From positions 1 to 53,771 of the forward strand of contig JAICJG010000005.1 of NCBI GenBank assembly GCA_025928585.1: 53,771 nucleotides of DNA, written 5' to 3'. Positions 34,382 through 43,126 of the stretch are shown here, piece after piece (position 1 is the first letter of the stretch; every line of letters begins with the position of its first letter). This DNA is from Rhodanobacteraceae bacterium. GTDB taxonomy: Bacteria > Pseudomonadota > Gammaproteobacteria > Xanthomonadales > Rhodanobacteraceae. Under the pieces are notes generated by a model that was given only the letters and a program-made list of their open reading frames with translations, did not search any database and was not told where the DNA came from. A program made the translations under genes and the position numbers.

Positions 34382-35512
34382 GTGCACGTGGCGCAGCTCA
34401 ATTTCCTGCCCCCTCCCCGAGGCCTCGGGATCGAGGACTTGCTCGAGCGCTGGCCATCGCTGGCGGACATCGCGGAACTCGCGGCGGGTGCCGGCGTGCG
34501 GGTTTCGGTGCTGCAAGCCGCCGCCCACAGGGAGCGCCTGACCCGCAACGGCGTCGAGTACCACTTCGTGGATCTCGACGGAGCAGGCACGCCGCAAGAT
34601 CGCGGACGGTGTTTTGCGCGTGTGCTGGCGGGTCTGGACGCCGACGTGCTGCACGCGCACGGCTTGGGCTTCATCGAGGATGCGTCGGTCGTGGCAGGAC
34701 GTCCGCTGCCGAGACGCCCGCTCCTCGTGCAGGATCATGCCGACCGCGTGCCCGGCTGGTGGCGCCGGCTGCGCCATCGCCGCCGCTTCCTCGCAGTCTC
34801 CGGCGTCGCGTTCACCTCCCTCGATCAGGCGCAGCCGTTCGTGGCAGCCGGCATGTTTCGTCCTTCGACGCGCCTGTTCGCGATTCCCGAATCCAGCAGC
34901 CGATTCACGCCCGGCGATCGCGCGCGTGCGCGCGCGGAAACCGGTCTGTACGGCGATCCATGCGTGTTGTGGGTGGGGCGCCTCACACGCGGCAAGGACC
35001 CCATGACGGTTCTCGCGGGCATTGCGCTCGCCGCCGCGCGTCTGCCGGGCCTGCGGCTGTGGTGCGCGTTCGGTGCGGCGCCGATGCTGGACGAGGTGCG
35101 GGCGCGGATCGAGGTCGATCCGCGGTTGGCCGGGCGGGTGCACCTGCTGGGCCGCGTGCCGCACGCGCGAATCGAAGCATTGCTGCGCGCCTCAGACCTG
35201 TTCGTCTCGGGCAGCCGCGCCGAGGGCAGCGGCTACGCCGCACTGGAGGCGATCGCCTGCGGGGTGGCGCCGGTGCTGACCGACATCCCGGCGTTTCGCG
35301 CCCTGACCGGCGACGGAGGCATCGGCCATCTGTGGCCATGCGGTGACGCGGCGCGTATGGCGGACGCCCTGTGCCTGGCGGCCACCGAACCCGCATCTCC
35401 GGAGCAGGTGCGCGCGCATTTCGACGCCAGGCTTTCGTTCGACGCGGTGGGGCGGCTGTGGGCCGGCGCCTATGCGCAAATGCTCGAGGACTGGCGTCGG
35501 AGGGCAGCATGA
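34382..35512 (+). CDS. Glycosyltransferase family 4
   Basis: A 376-residue GT-B glycosyltransferase. The N-terminal half begins VHVAQLNFLPPPRG and contains DVLHAHGLGFIEDAS. The C-terminal donor domain has CVLWVGRLTRGKDPMTVLAGI and the EX7E motif in SRAEGSGYAALEAIACG. The donor is likely a nucleotide sugar; the acceptor is unknown. The start is taken as a GTG at 34382, eight bases after the radical SAM stop, because no ATG fits; a second GTG lies at 34388. The track start at 34310 overlaps the previous gene. The gene ends in an ATGA overlap with the next glycosyltransferase. Confidence 0.85.
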   Translation: MHVAQLNFLPPPRGLGIEDLLERWPSLADIAELAAGAGVRVSVLQAAAHRERLTRNGVEYHFVDLDGAGTPQDRGRCFARVLAGLDADVLHAHGLGFIEDASVVAGRPLPRRPLLVQDHADRVPGWWRRLRHRRRFLAVSGVAFTSLDQAQPFVAAGMFRPSTRLFAIPESSSRFTPGDRARARAETGLYGDPCVLWVGRLTRGKDPMTVLAGIALAAARLPGLRLWCAFGAAPMLDEVRARIEVDPRLAGRVHLLGRVPHARIEALLRASDLFVSGSRAEGSGYAALEAIACGVAPVLTDIPAFRALTGDGGIGHLWPCGDAARMADALCLAATEPASPEQVRAHFDARLSFDAVGRLWAGAYAQMLEDWRRRAA

Positions 35513-36618
35513 AACTCGCGCTGGTGGTGCCGGGTGGCGTGGATCGCAGCGGGGAGGTCCGCGTCATCCCGGCGCTGCTGGCGCTGATCGAGCGGCTGTC
35601 GCGGGTGCATGAAGTGCATGTCTTCGCGCTTCGCCAGGAAGCCGTCGCGGATCGCTGGCAACTCGCCGGAGCGACCATCCACAATCTCGGCGACGGGTGG
35701 ATCCAGTCGCGGGGCGTCGCCGCGATCCGCGCCGAACACCGGCGGGCGTCTTTCAGCGTGCTGCATGCGATCTTTTCCGGCCCGTGCGGTTTGATCGCCG
35801 TGGCGGCGGCGAAGCTGCTGCGGGTTCCCTGCATGGTGCATGTCACCGGTGGCGAGCTCGTGGCGCTGCGCGACATCGGATACGGCGGACGCCTGACCTG
35901 GAAGGGACGACTGCGCGAATACCTTGCGCTGCGCGGCGCCGATGTGGTCACGGCAACCAGTGCGCCGATCGTCGACCTGCTGCAGTCCCTCGGTGTCAGG
36001 GCACAGCGCGTGCCGCTCGGCGTCGACCTCCGGAAATGGCCGCCACTCGCGCCCCGGCCGCGTCGCGCGGGACCGGCGCGGCTGGTCCATGTCGCGAGCC
36101 TCAATCGCGTCAAGGACCAAACGACCCTGCTGCACGCGCTCGTGCATCTGGCGAAGACGGGTATCGAATTCGAAATGGACATCGTCGGTACCGATACCTT
36201 GCAGGGCGCGATGACGGAGCTCTTCCGCGAGCACGGGCTGGAGCGGTGCACGAGATTCCGGGGGTTCAAAACCCAACGCGAACTGCGCCCGATCGTCGAA
36301 TCTGCCGACCTCCTGGTGATGTCGTCACGGCACGAAGCGGGACCCTTCGTGCTGATCGAGGCGGCGGCGGCGGGCGTGCCGACGGTCGGCACGGCGGTCG
36401 GTCACATCGTCGAATGGGCGCCGTCGGCGGCGCTGGCCGTGCCGGTGGGCAATCCGGAACGCCTGGCGGATGCCATCCATACGTTGCTGGCCGACGAGGC
36501 GCGCAGGTTGTGCATCGCGCGCGCGGCGCAGTGCAGGGCGTTGTCGGAAGACGCCGATTACACCGCGCGCACGTTCGAATCGTTGTATCAGCGCTTGATC
36601 GCCGGCGCCGGTGGATGA
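35509..36618 (+). CDS. Glycosyltransferase family 4
   Basis: A 369-residue GT-B enzyme starting MKLALVVPGGVDRSGEVRVIP. The acceptor half has FSVLHAIFSGPCGLIAVAAAKLL and VPCMVHVTGGELVALRDIGYGG. The donor half has RLVHVASLNRVKDQTTLLHALVHL and the EX7E motif in SRHEAGPFVLIEAAAAGVPTVG. It is coupled by ATGA at both ends, so this and the preceding GT4 are made together and probably add consecutive sugars. Donor and acceptor are unknown. Confidence 0.87.
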   Translation: MKLALVVPGGVDRSGEVRVIPALLALIERLSRVHEVHVFALRQEAVADRWQLAGATIHNLGDGWIQSRGVAAIRAEHRRASFSVLHAIFSGPCGLIAVAAAKLLRVPCMVHVTGGELVALRDIGYGGRLTWKGRLREYLALRGADVVTATSAPIVDLLQSLGVRAQRVPLGVDLRKWPPLAPRPRRAGPARLVHVASLNRVKDQTTLLHALVHLAKTGIEFEMDIVGTDTLQGAMTELFREHGLERCTRFRGFKTQRELRPIVESADLLVMSSRHEAGPFVLIEAAAAGVPTVGTAVGHIVEWAPSAALAVPVGNPERLADAIHTLLADEARRLCIARAAQCRALSEDADYTARTFESLYQRLIAGAGG

Positions 36619-37466
36619 TCCTGGCCATGGGAGCACCGAAGCCGAGGACCGGACTGCTGGGCGATACCCCGCGGCGCGACTACGCGGAGAAGCTGAAGTT
36701 GTTCAACACATTCGCGCGGCCCGAGCTCCGCGAGGCGATCGACGCGCTTTCGGTGCCGCCGGCCTCGCGGGTGCTCGACGCCGGTTGCGGCACCGGCGAC
36801 GCATTGGGCTGGTGGCGCGCATCGCTGCCGGACGGCGCCGTGGTGGTCGGGATGGACCTGTCAGCCGTCCACGCCACCATCGCCCGCGGGGTCGCAGCAG
36901 GCACGCCGGTCGTCCAGGGCGACCTGCTGGCGCCCCCGTTCGCCGACGGTGTGTTCGATCGGGTATGGACCATCAACGCCCTCCATCACCTGCGCGACCC
37001 CGTCGCCGGGGTGCGGGCGCTGGCTAAGCTGCTGCGGCCGGGCGGGCGCATCGCGGTGGGACAAAGTTCGTTGGTGCCGGACATGTACTTCGCGTGGGAT
37101 GCCCGCCTCGAAGCGCGCGTGAACGAAGCGGTACGCGCGTACTACCGGGACCGTTACGGTTGCAGCGAAAGCGAATTCACCGCGGTCCGCTCGCTCGTCG
37201 GCTGGCTGCAGCGTGCCGGATTGCGTGACGTGGGCGTGCGCACCCGGATGATCGAGCGTACCCACCCGCTCGCCGAAGCGGACGAGCGCTACCTGCTGGA
37301 GTGCATCTTTCGCGGCACCTGGGGCGAACGCCTGCGCAACTACCTGAGGCCGGTGGATTTCGCCGAGTTGGCGCGGCTGTGCGACCCCGGCGACGAACGT
37401 TACGCGCTGCGTCGCCCGGACTTCCATTTCCTGCAAAGCCTCACGATCGCAGTGGCAAGCGGATAA
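36615..37466 (+). CDS. Class I SAM-dependent methyltransferase
   Basis: A 283-residue methyltransferase with SRVLDAGCGTGDALGWWRASL, VVGMDLSAVHATIARGVAAG, FDRVWTINALHHLRDP and LAKLLRPGGRIAVGQSS. The long C-terminal cap (VPDMYFAWDARLEARVNEAV, FHFLQSLTIAVA) suits a bulky acceptor such as a glycolipid or quinone-like substrate. The ATG overlaps the GT4 stop. It is the last gene of the first overlapping block; a 284-base gap follows before the transporter genes. Confidence 0.8.
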   Translation: MILAMGAPKPRTGLLGDTPRRDYAEKLKLFNTFARPELREAIDALSVPPASRVLDAGCGTGDALGWWRASLPDGAVVVGMDLSAVHATIARGVAAGTPVVQGDLLAPPFADGVFDRVWTINALHHLRDPVAGVRALAKLLRPGGRIAVGQSSLVPDMYFAWDARLEARVNEAVRAYYRDRYGCSESEFTAVRSLVGWLQRAGLRDVGVRTRMIERTHPLAEADERYLLECIFRGTWGERLRNYLRPVDFAELARLCDPGDERYALRRPDFHFLQSLTIAVASG

Positions 37467-37504
37467 ACACGCCACCGACGGGAAAATGAAAAACCTAGGG
37501 GAGA

Positions 37505-37549
37505 GCCGCGAATCGCGGTCGCTAGCGTGCGGGGCCTTCGATTCGCGGC
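37505..37549. repeat. Inverted repeat in the gap before the Wzm-like gene
   Basis: gccgcgaatcg (37505-37515) and cgattcgcggc (37539-37549) are perfect 11-base inverted arms with a 23-base loop. The left arm can also fold with the next bases (ccgcgaatcgcgg). There is no T-run, so factor-independent termination is unlikely. It may be a regulatory or repeat structure between the biosynthetic block and the exporter block. Nothing else was recognised in the 37467-37750 gap. Confidence 0.45.
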
Positions 37550-37750
37550 ACGGGCGGGCGGCCGCCATGCGCGGGCTGCCAACGGAGCGTTTCGACCCTT
37601 GGCGGCTCCCCATCGACGGTACCGGCAGGCGCAAGCCGGGTTGCGAGCGGCAACCACGCGGAGCGGAACGCAGGCCGGCAGCCCCGGTCGCGCCTGCACC
37701 CGGACGCACGGCCGCAACCGAAGCCGCATGGCAGGGAACACACACCTGCC

Positions 37751-38578
37751 ATGACGACATCCGCCTATCGGCTGACGGATCCGATTTCGCCCTACCGAGC
37801 GTTGATGCGCCATTTTGCACTGGTGATGCAGATGGCGCGGCGCGACGTGGCAAGTCGCTATCGCGGCTCGTTCATGGGCCTTTTCTGGTCATTCTTCAAC
37901 CCGTTGCTGATGCTGGCGATTTACGCCTTCGTGTTCGGGGTGATCTTCAAGTCGCGCTGGAATGCACAAACGACCAATTCGTACCAGTACGCCGTGGTGT
38001 TGTTCGCCGGACTGAACATCAACACCTTGTTTTCGGAATGCGCCAACCGCGCCACCACCCTCGTCGCCGAGAACGCCAGCTTCGTCAAGCGCGTGGTGTT
38101 CCCGCTCGAGACACTCACCTGGAGCACGCTCGGCTCCGCGCTGTTCCACCTCTTCGTGTCCACGCTCGTATTGCTGGCGATCTCGCCGGTCTTCATGGGC
38201 GGCATTCCCTGGACGGCGCTCCTCTTTCCGATCGTGGTCGCGTGCTTCCTGCCGTTCGTCGCCGGAACGGTCTGGCTACTGGCATCGTTGGGTGCATACC
38301 TGCGTGACCTCAGGCAGGTGGTCGGGATCGCCACCACGGCACTCTTGTTCCTGGCGCCCATCCTTTATCCCGCCACGCTGATCCCCGAACGCTATCGCTT
38401 CGCCCTCTATTTCAATCCGCTGACGATCATCGCGGAGGCCGCGCAGGACGTCCTGATCTGGGGCCGGCTGCCACGCTGGGACCACCTCGCCGGGTACGTT
38501 GCGATCGCATCGCTGTTCGCGTGGTTTGCGTTCGCTTGGTTCGAGCACACTCGCCGGGGCTTCGCCGATGTCGTGTGA
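37751..38578 (+). CDS. wzm: Wzm-like polysaccharide ABC transporter permease
   Basis: A 275-residue ABC-2-type permease. The amphipathic N-terminus (LVMQMARRDVASRYRGSFMGLFWSFFNPLLML) is the hallmark of O-antigen/teichoic-acid exporters, and about six transmembrane helices follow (IYAFVFGVIF, FVAGTVWLLASLGAYLRDLRQVV, ATTALLFLAPILYP). With the Wzt-like ATPase encoded next, it should move an undecaprenyl-linked glycan across the inner membrane. The start ATG is clear. The gene overlaps the ATPase gene by 11 bases. Confidence 0.9.
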   Translation: MTTSAYRLTDPISPYRALMRHFALVMQMARRDVASRYRGSFMGLFWSFFNPLLMLAIYAFVFGVIFKSRWNAQTTNSYQYAVVLFAGLNINTLFSECANRATTLVAENASFVKRVVFPLETLTWSTLGSALFHLFVSTLVLLAISPVFMGGIPWTALLFPIVVACFLPFVAGTVWLLASLGAYLRDLRQVVGIATTALLFLAPILYPATLIPERYRFALYFNPLTIIAEAAQDVLIWGRLPRWDHLAGYVAIASLFAWFAFAWFEHTRRGFADVV

Positions 38579-39962
38579 CGATTTCAGCATTCGCGTCGAC
38601 GGCCTGTCCAAGCGCTACGAGATCTACGCGCAGCCCGCCGACCGGCTCAAGCAGATGGTCCTGCCGCGCCTGCAACGGGCGATGCATCGGCCCGCACGCG
38701 CCTGGTTCAGCGAGTTCTGGGCGTTGCGCGACGTCAGCTTCGAGGTGCGGAAGGGCGAAACCGTCGGGATCGTGGGCCGCAACGGATCGGGTAAGTCGAC
38801 GCTGCTGCAGATGATCTGCGGAACGTTGAATCCCACGCTCGGGACGGTCGCCACGAAGGGCCGCGTCGCGGCCTTGCTGGAACTGGGTGCCGGTTTCAAC
38901 CCGGAGTTTACCGGCCGGGAGAACGTCCGCCTCAGCGGCCTGTTGTATGGGCTGTCGGAGCAGGAGCTGGCCGCGCGTTTCGCCGCCATCCTCGATTTTG
39001 CCGAGATCGGCGATTTCATCGACCAGCCGGTCAAGACCTATTCCAGCGGGATGTACGTGCGGCTGGCATTTGCCGTCGCGATCAACGTGTCGCCCGATGT
39101 CCTGGTGGTGGACGAAGCGCTGTCGGTCGGGGACGAGGCCTTCCAGCGAAAGTGTTTTGCGCGAATCGAGGCGATCCGCGAGGCAGGAGCGACGATCCTG
39201 TTCGTTTCGCACGCGGCGGGAACGGTGGTCGAGCTTTGCAATCGGGCCATTCTGCTGGATCGCGGTGAATTGCTGGCGCAAGGGGTGCCGAAAACCGTCG
39301 TTTCGCGCTATCACAAGCTGTTGTATGCACCGCGGCATTCGATGGCGGCGATCCGCGAGCAGATCCGTGGCGCGGCGGACTGCGCCCGCGAGTGCGAAGC
39401 CGGCATCGGAAACACGGACGCGGAACCCACGACGCATGCCGGAAATGCGGCTTCGCCGGCGGGCGATGCGTATCTGGACGAAGGCATGGTTCCCAGAAGC
39501 ACGCTCCGTTACGCAGGACGCGGTGCAACCATCGAGCAACCCTGCGTCACCAACGGGCACGGCCGGCGGGTCAATGTGCTTCGCGCGGGCGGCGAGTACG
39601 TCTACGCGTTCAACGTGACGATCGAGAAACCGTCGTCGGGTGTGCGCTTCGGCATGGCGATCAAGACGACCACGGGCTACGCGCTCGGCGGTGCGACCAC
39701 CGCGGCAAACCCCGGTGAAGGGCTCGCAACCGACGCGGGCCAGGAGTATCGGGTGCGGTTTCGCTTCCGGGCCCTGCTTGCACCCGGCGTCTATTTCCTG
39801 AACGCGGGGGTCACGGCGGCGGAGCCCGAAGGCGAAGTCTTTCTGGACCGCATCATCGATGCGGTGATGATCCGGATCATGCCGGACAGCCGGCGGCTCG
39901 CCACGGAACTGGTCGATTTTGACGTGCAGCCGGATGTCGAAATGGCGGCACTGGTTTCATGA
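38568..39962 (+). CDS. wzt: Wzt-like ABC transporter ATPase with C-terminal glycan-binding domain
   Basis: A 464-residue protein. The ATPase domain (about residues 8-250) has Walker A in GIVGRNGSGKSTLLQ, signature YSSGMYVRLAFAVA and Walker B in VLVVDEALSVGDEAF. A linker leads to a C-terminal beta domain (about residues 340-460: VNVLRAGGEYVYAFNVTIEK, VRFGMAIKTTTGYALGGATT) of the Wzt C-domain type, which in E. coli O9a reads the terminal modification of the finished chain. A capping methyl or sulfate group, for which genes are present nearby, would fit. The ATG at 38568 overlaps wzm. Confidence 0.9.
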   Translation: MSCDDFSIRVDGLSKRYEIYAQPADRLKQMVLPRLQRAMHRPARAWFSEFWALRDVSFEVRKGETVGIVGRNGSGKSTLLQMICGTLNPTLGTVATKGRVAALLELGAGFNPEFTGRENVRLSGLLYGLSEQELAARFAAILDFAEIGDFIDQPVKTYSSGMYVRLAFAVAINVSPDVLVVDEALSVGDEAFQRKCFARIEAIREAGATILFVSHAAGTVVELCNRAILLDRGELLAQGVPKTVVSRYHKLLYAPRHSMAAIREQIRGAADCARECEAGIGNTDAEPTTHAGNAASPAGDAYLDEGMVPRSTLRYAGRGATIEQPCVTNGHGRRVNVLRAGGEYVYAFNVTIEKPSSGVRFGMAIKTTTGYALGGATTAANPGEGLATDAGQEYRVRFRFRALLAPGVYFLNAGVTAAEPEGEVFLDRIIDAVMIRIMPDSRRLATELVDFDVQPDVEMAALVS

Positions 39963-42900
39963 ACGCGAACGTCACCAGCAAGACGATCCTGGTGGTGGGA
40001 ATGCACCGCAGCGGCACCTCGGCCGCAACCCGGGTGCTCAATCTGCTCGGGGTGGAGCTTGGCGGCAGCCTGCTGTCCCCGGGCCCGGGCAACCGCCTGG
40101 GCCATTGGGAGCACAGGGAGGTGGTCGCGATCCACGAGGAGTTGTTGCGCGGCCTGAACATGAGCTGGGATGACACCCGCGCGCTTCCGGCGGGATGGCT
40201 GGCTTCGGCAGCGGCGGATGCCGCCCGGCAGCGAATGGCCGCGCTCGTCGCGCACGAATTTTCCGGATCGAACTTGTGGGCGGTGAAGGATCCCAGGCTG
40301 TGCCGGTTTCTGCCGCTCTGGATCGAGGTGATCGCCGGATCCGGCGCCGACTTGCGCGTGTTGTTCGTCGTGCGGCATCCGGCAGCGGTCGCGGGCTCCC
40401 TGAAAGCACGCGATGGACTGGCCACGGCGGGTACGCTCCTGCGGTGGCTCGAGCATTTTGCCGAAGCCGAGTACGCCACCCGCGCGCTGCCGCGTGCGAT
40501 GGTTCTTTACGACGATTTGCTTTCGGACTGGCGCCACACGCTGGACCGGGTGGCTGCGCGCTTCAAGCTGCGCTGGCCGAGGAGCTTCGCGGAGGCGTCG
40601 CCGGAAATCGAGGCATTCCTGAGCGCGGGGGAGCGCCACAATTTCATCGGAAAGCGGCTCGATTCCGCCGGCCCGGACCCGCTCGAAAGCCTGTACGGGC
40701 TTTGCGTGGACTGCGCGCGTGGAAATGGTAAGTGGTCCGCCATTTCGGCACTGGTCGACGATTACCGGTTGTGGGCGCCGCCCTTCCTCGGTGACATTGG
40801 TCGCAGGGCCGACGACGCCGGAGAGTTGATCGCGCGACTGCGAAATGCGGAAGCCGCGGTGCATGCGCAGGACGCGCTGATGGCGGCGCGTGAAGTGATG
40901 ATCCGGCATCAGGAACGGAAGTTGTGCCGCTTGCGGGAAGCGTTGCATGCAAGGGATCTGCAGATCCGGATCCGGAACGACATCATCCGGGAAAAGGGCG
41001 CCGCTGCCCTTGCGGCCGCAAGGCTGGCGCGCGCCAGGAACGCGCAAATTGCGTCACTGCGCGGGACATTGGCGGAACAGTCGAAGGAAATCGGGCAGCT
41101 CACGCAGGAAACGTCCTTGCTGCGCGAGCACATCGCCGCACGGGATGTCGAAATCGCGGCCCGTGGTCGGGTGATTGCGGCGATCCAGGCGACCATTTCG
41201 TGGCGCATCACCGGTCCGCTCAGGGCGGTGCGACGCCTTGGATCGACGGTCGCGGCGGGTCGTGTTCTCTCATCGATCACGCGCTCCCTCGCGATCGCAC
41301 GCGTCATCAAAGGCACGCTCAGGGCCATCACTCGCCGCGCCGGCTCGCGCGGGGAATGGTCGCGCGCCCGGGTACCGGGCCCGCGCGCAAGCTTGCGAAA
41401 CGCCGTGGCCGAGGCCCAGGCGGAAGCGCGGCAACCACCTCCCGCGAACCGGTCGTGCACTTTCGATATCCGCGCATACGCCGGCCGCCAGGCGGTGATC
41501 CTGACCACCCCGCATTGCGAATTCGTTGCTGTCTCGATCCAGCGTGCGCTGCGGAGGATCGACGTCGGTTCCAGAATCATCTTCGGAATGCCGGAAGGCG
41601 GCTACGAAGACCTGCCGCACTTCGTGATCTGTCCACAGGTATTCGAACGGTTGCCCGCGCTGTACGTGGCGTTCCAGATGGAACAATCCGTGAGCGCCCG
41701 CTGGTTCGATGATCGATACCTGCGCATGCTCCAATGTTCGTTTGCGGTACTGGACTACTCCATCACCAACATCGACGCGCTGGCCGCATCCGGCCTGTCG
41801 CGCGCGCAACTCTTCCATGTGCCATTGGGCTACGTGCCCGGTTACCGCGGCGCCCACGCAGCGCCCAAGGGCCGCTGCGACGTGCTGTTCTACGGGGACA
41901 TCCACAACGACCGTCGCCGGAGATTCGTCGAGGCGCTGGAAAAGGTCTGCCGTGTCAAGGTGATCCATGACCTTTTCGGAGAGGATTTGCGCGCGGAAAT
42001 CGCCGCGGCGAAGCTGGTCGTCAACATCCACTATTACGAAAACGCGCTGCTGGAAACCACGCGGCTTTGGGAGTGCGTGTCCCTCGACAAGCTGGTGATC
42101 TCGGAGCGTGCGGCCGACATGGAGGAGAACGGCGACCTCGAGTCGCTGGTGGATTTCGTCGACCGGGACGACCTCGCTGGCATGGTGGCGCGGGTGCGCT
42201 ACTGGCTCGAAAACGAGCGCGCGCGCGTCCATCGCGTCAAGGCTAACCGAAAAGTCGCCCGGCAATTGCCGAACCGGTTCGAACAGTACTTCTACCGGTT
42301 CCTGCTCGCTTTCGACAACGTCACCTTCTTCGACTTCTGGCGACTCGCGGGAAGCAGGATGAAGCTGCCGGGCGACAAGCTCTGCCTCAGCTTGCCGGAA
42401 TACTCGCCGCGCCGGCGAAGTTTCGAGCAGGACAACCGGTACGGGTTCGCGGCCTTCACCGGGCTGCGTCATCGCGAACCCTGGATCGGCTGCGGCATGA
42501 GCTACAAGCTGATGGCGATGTTGGCGCGCAAGCAGCGCGTGCAGCAGATCACGATCTGCGAGGACGACGTCGAGTTCCGGCCGGGATTCGAGCACGACTT
42601 CCAGGCGGTCCTGCACGAATTGGCCGCGCTGAAGGATCCGTGGCATGTGTTCTCGGGGCTGCTGGCGGACCTGCATGCCGACGCAACGATCTCTTCGGTC
42701 CGCGAATTCCAGGGTCGCAAGCTCGTGCAGACCGACCGCCTGATCAGCACGGTTTTCAACGTGTACCACAGGCGGGTTTTCGACCGGATCATCCTCTGGA
42801 ATGAAGGCGATCGCGACGTCGCCACCAACCCGATCGATCGTTACCTTGAACGCAGCAAGCTCACGGTCCTCGCTTGCTGGCCGTTTCTCGCCGGCCACAA

Positions 42901-43126
42901 GAACCATCTGCGATCCACCCTCTGGAACGTGGACAACGAGCAAATGGACCCGATGATCCGGCGCAGTGAACGGCTGCTGCAACACAAGATCGTCGAGTTC
43001 ATGCTGGCGCGGGACCCGGCTGGGGCAAAACCACCTGCCGAAGGGGTCGAGATGTCACCAAGAAAGGCCCCGATCGCGACCGCCATGGGCAGCCCGAAGG
43101 CCGTATCCGCGGAAGTCGGAACATGA
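39959..43126 (+). CDS. Sulfotransferase / coiled coil / CgeB-like / GT25-like fusion protein
   Basis: A 1055-residue multidomain protein. (1) Residues 8-260 form a sulfotransferase-type domain: LVVGMHRSGTSAATRVLNLLG is the PAPS loop and LFVVRHPAAVAGSLKARDGL the 3'-phosphate motif. (2) Residues 285-415 are a charged coiled coil with Gln/Glu/Arg heptads, ending in SWRITGPLRAVRRLG, a junction common in glycan-enzyme fusions. (3) Residues 470-780 resemble CgeB/DUF3880-type glycosyltransferases (DVLFYGDIHNDRRRRFVEAL, ENALLETTRLWECVSLDKLV). (4) Residues 800-1020 resemble GT25-type glycosyltransferases, with ITICEDDVEFRPGF near residue 867. It is coupled by ATGA to wzt and to the next gene. Domain 1 is clear; 3 and 4 are probable. 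Confidence 0.8.
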   Translation: MNANVTSKTILVVGMHRSGTSAATRVLNLLGVELGGSLLSPGPGNRLGHWEHREVVAIHEELLRGLNMSWDDTRALPAGWLASAAADAARQRMAALVAHEFSGSNLWAVKDPRLCRFLPLWIEVIAGSGADLRVLFVVRHPAAVAGSLKARDGLATAGTLLRWLEHFAEAEYATRALPRAMVLYDDLLSDWRHTLDRVAARFKLRWPRSFAEASPEIEAFLSAGERHNFIGKRLDSAGPDPLESLYGLCVDCARGNGKWSAISALVDDYRLWAPPFLGDIGRRADDAGELIARLRNAEAAVHAQDALMAAREVMIRHQERKLCRLREALHARDLQIRIRNDIIREKGAAALAAARLARARNAQIASLRGTLAEQSKEIGQLTQETSLLREHIAARDVEIAARGRVIAAIQATISWRITGPLRAVRRLGSTVAAGRVLSSITRSLAIARVIKGTLRAITRRAGSRGEWSRARVPGPRASLRNAVAEAQAEARQPPPANRSCTFDIRAYAGRQAVILTTPHCEFVAVSIQRALRRIDVGSRIIFGMPEGGYEDLPHFVICPQVFERLPALYVAFQMEQSVSARWFDDRYLRMLQCSFAVLDYSITNIDALAASGLSRAQLFHVPLGYVPGYRGAHAAPKGRCDVLFYGDIHNDRRRRFVEALEKVCRVKVIHDLFGEDLRAEIAAAKLVVNIHYYENALLETTRLWECVSLDKLVISERAADMEENGDLESLVDFVDRDDLAGMVARVRYWLENERARVHRVKANRKVARQLPNRFEQYFYRFLLAFDNVTFFDFWRLAGSRMKLPGDKLCLSLPEYSPRRRSFEQDNRYGFAAFTGLRHREPWIGCGMSYKLMAMLARKQRVQQITICEDDVEFRPGFEHDFQAVLHELAALKDPWHVFSGLLADLHADATISSVREFQGRKLVQTDRLISTVFNVYHRRVFDRIILWNEGDRDVATNPIDRYLERSKLTVLACWPFLAGHKNHLRSTLWNVDNEQMDPMIRRSERLLQHKIVEFMLARDPAGAKPPAEGVEMSPRKAPIATAMGSPKAVSAEVGT

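Noticed and set aside
37521-37531. gctagcgtg resembling the ops element used by RfaH
   Set aside because: The critical GGTAG core is mismatched (GCTAG) and position alone, upstream of the Wzm-like gene, is not enough.
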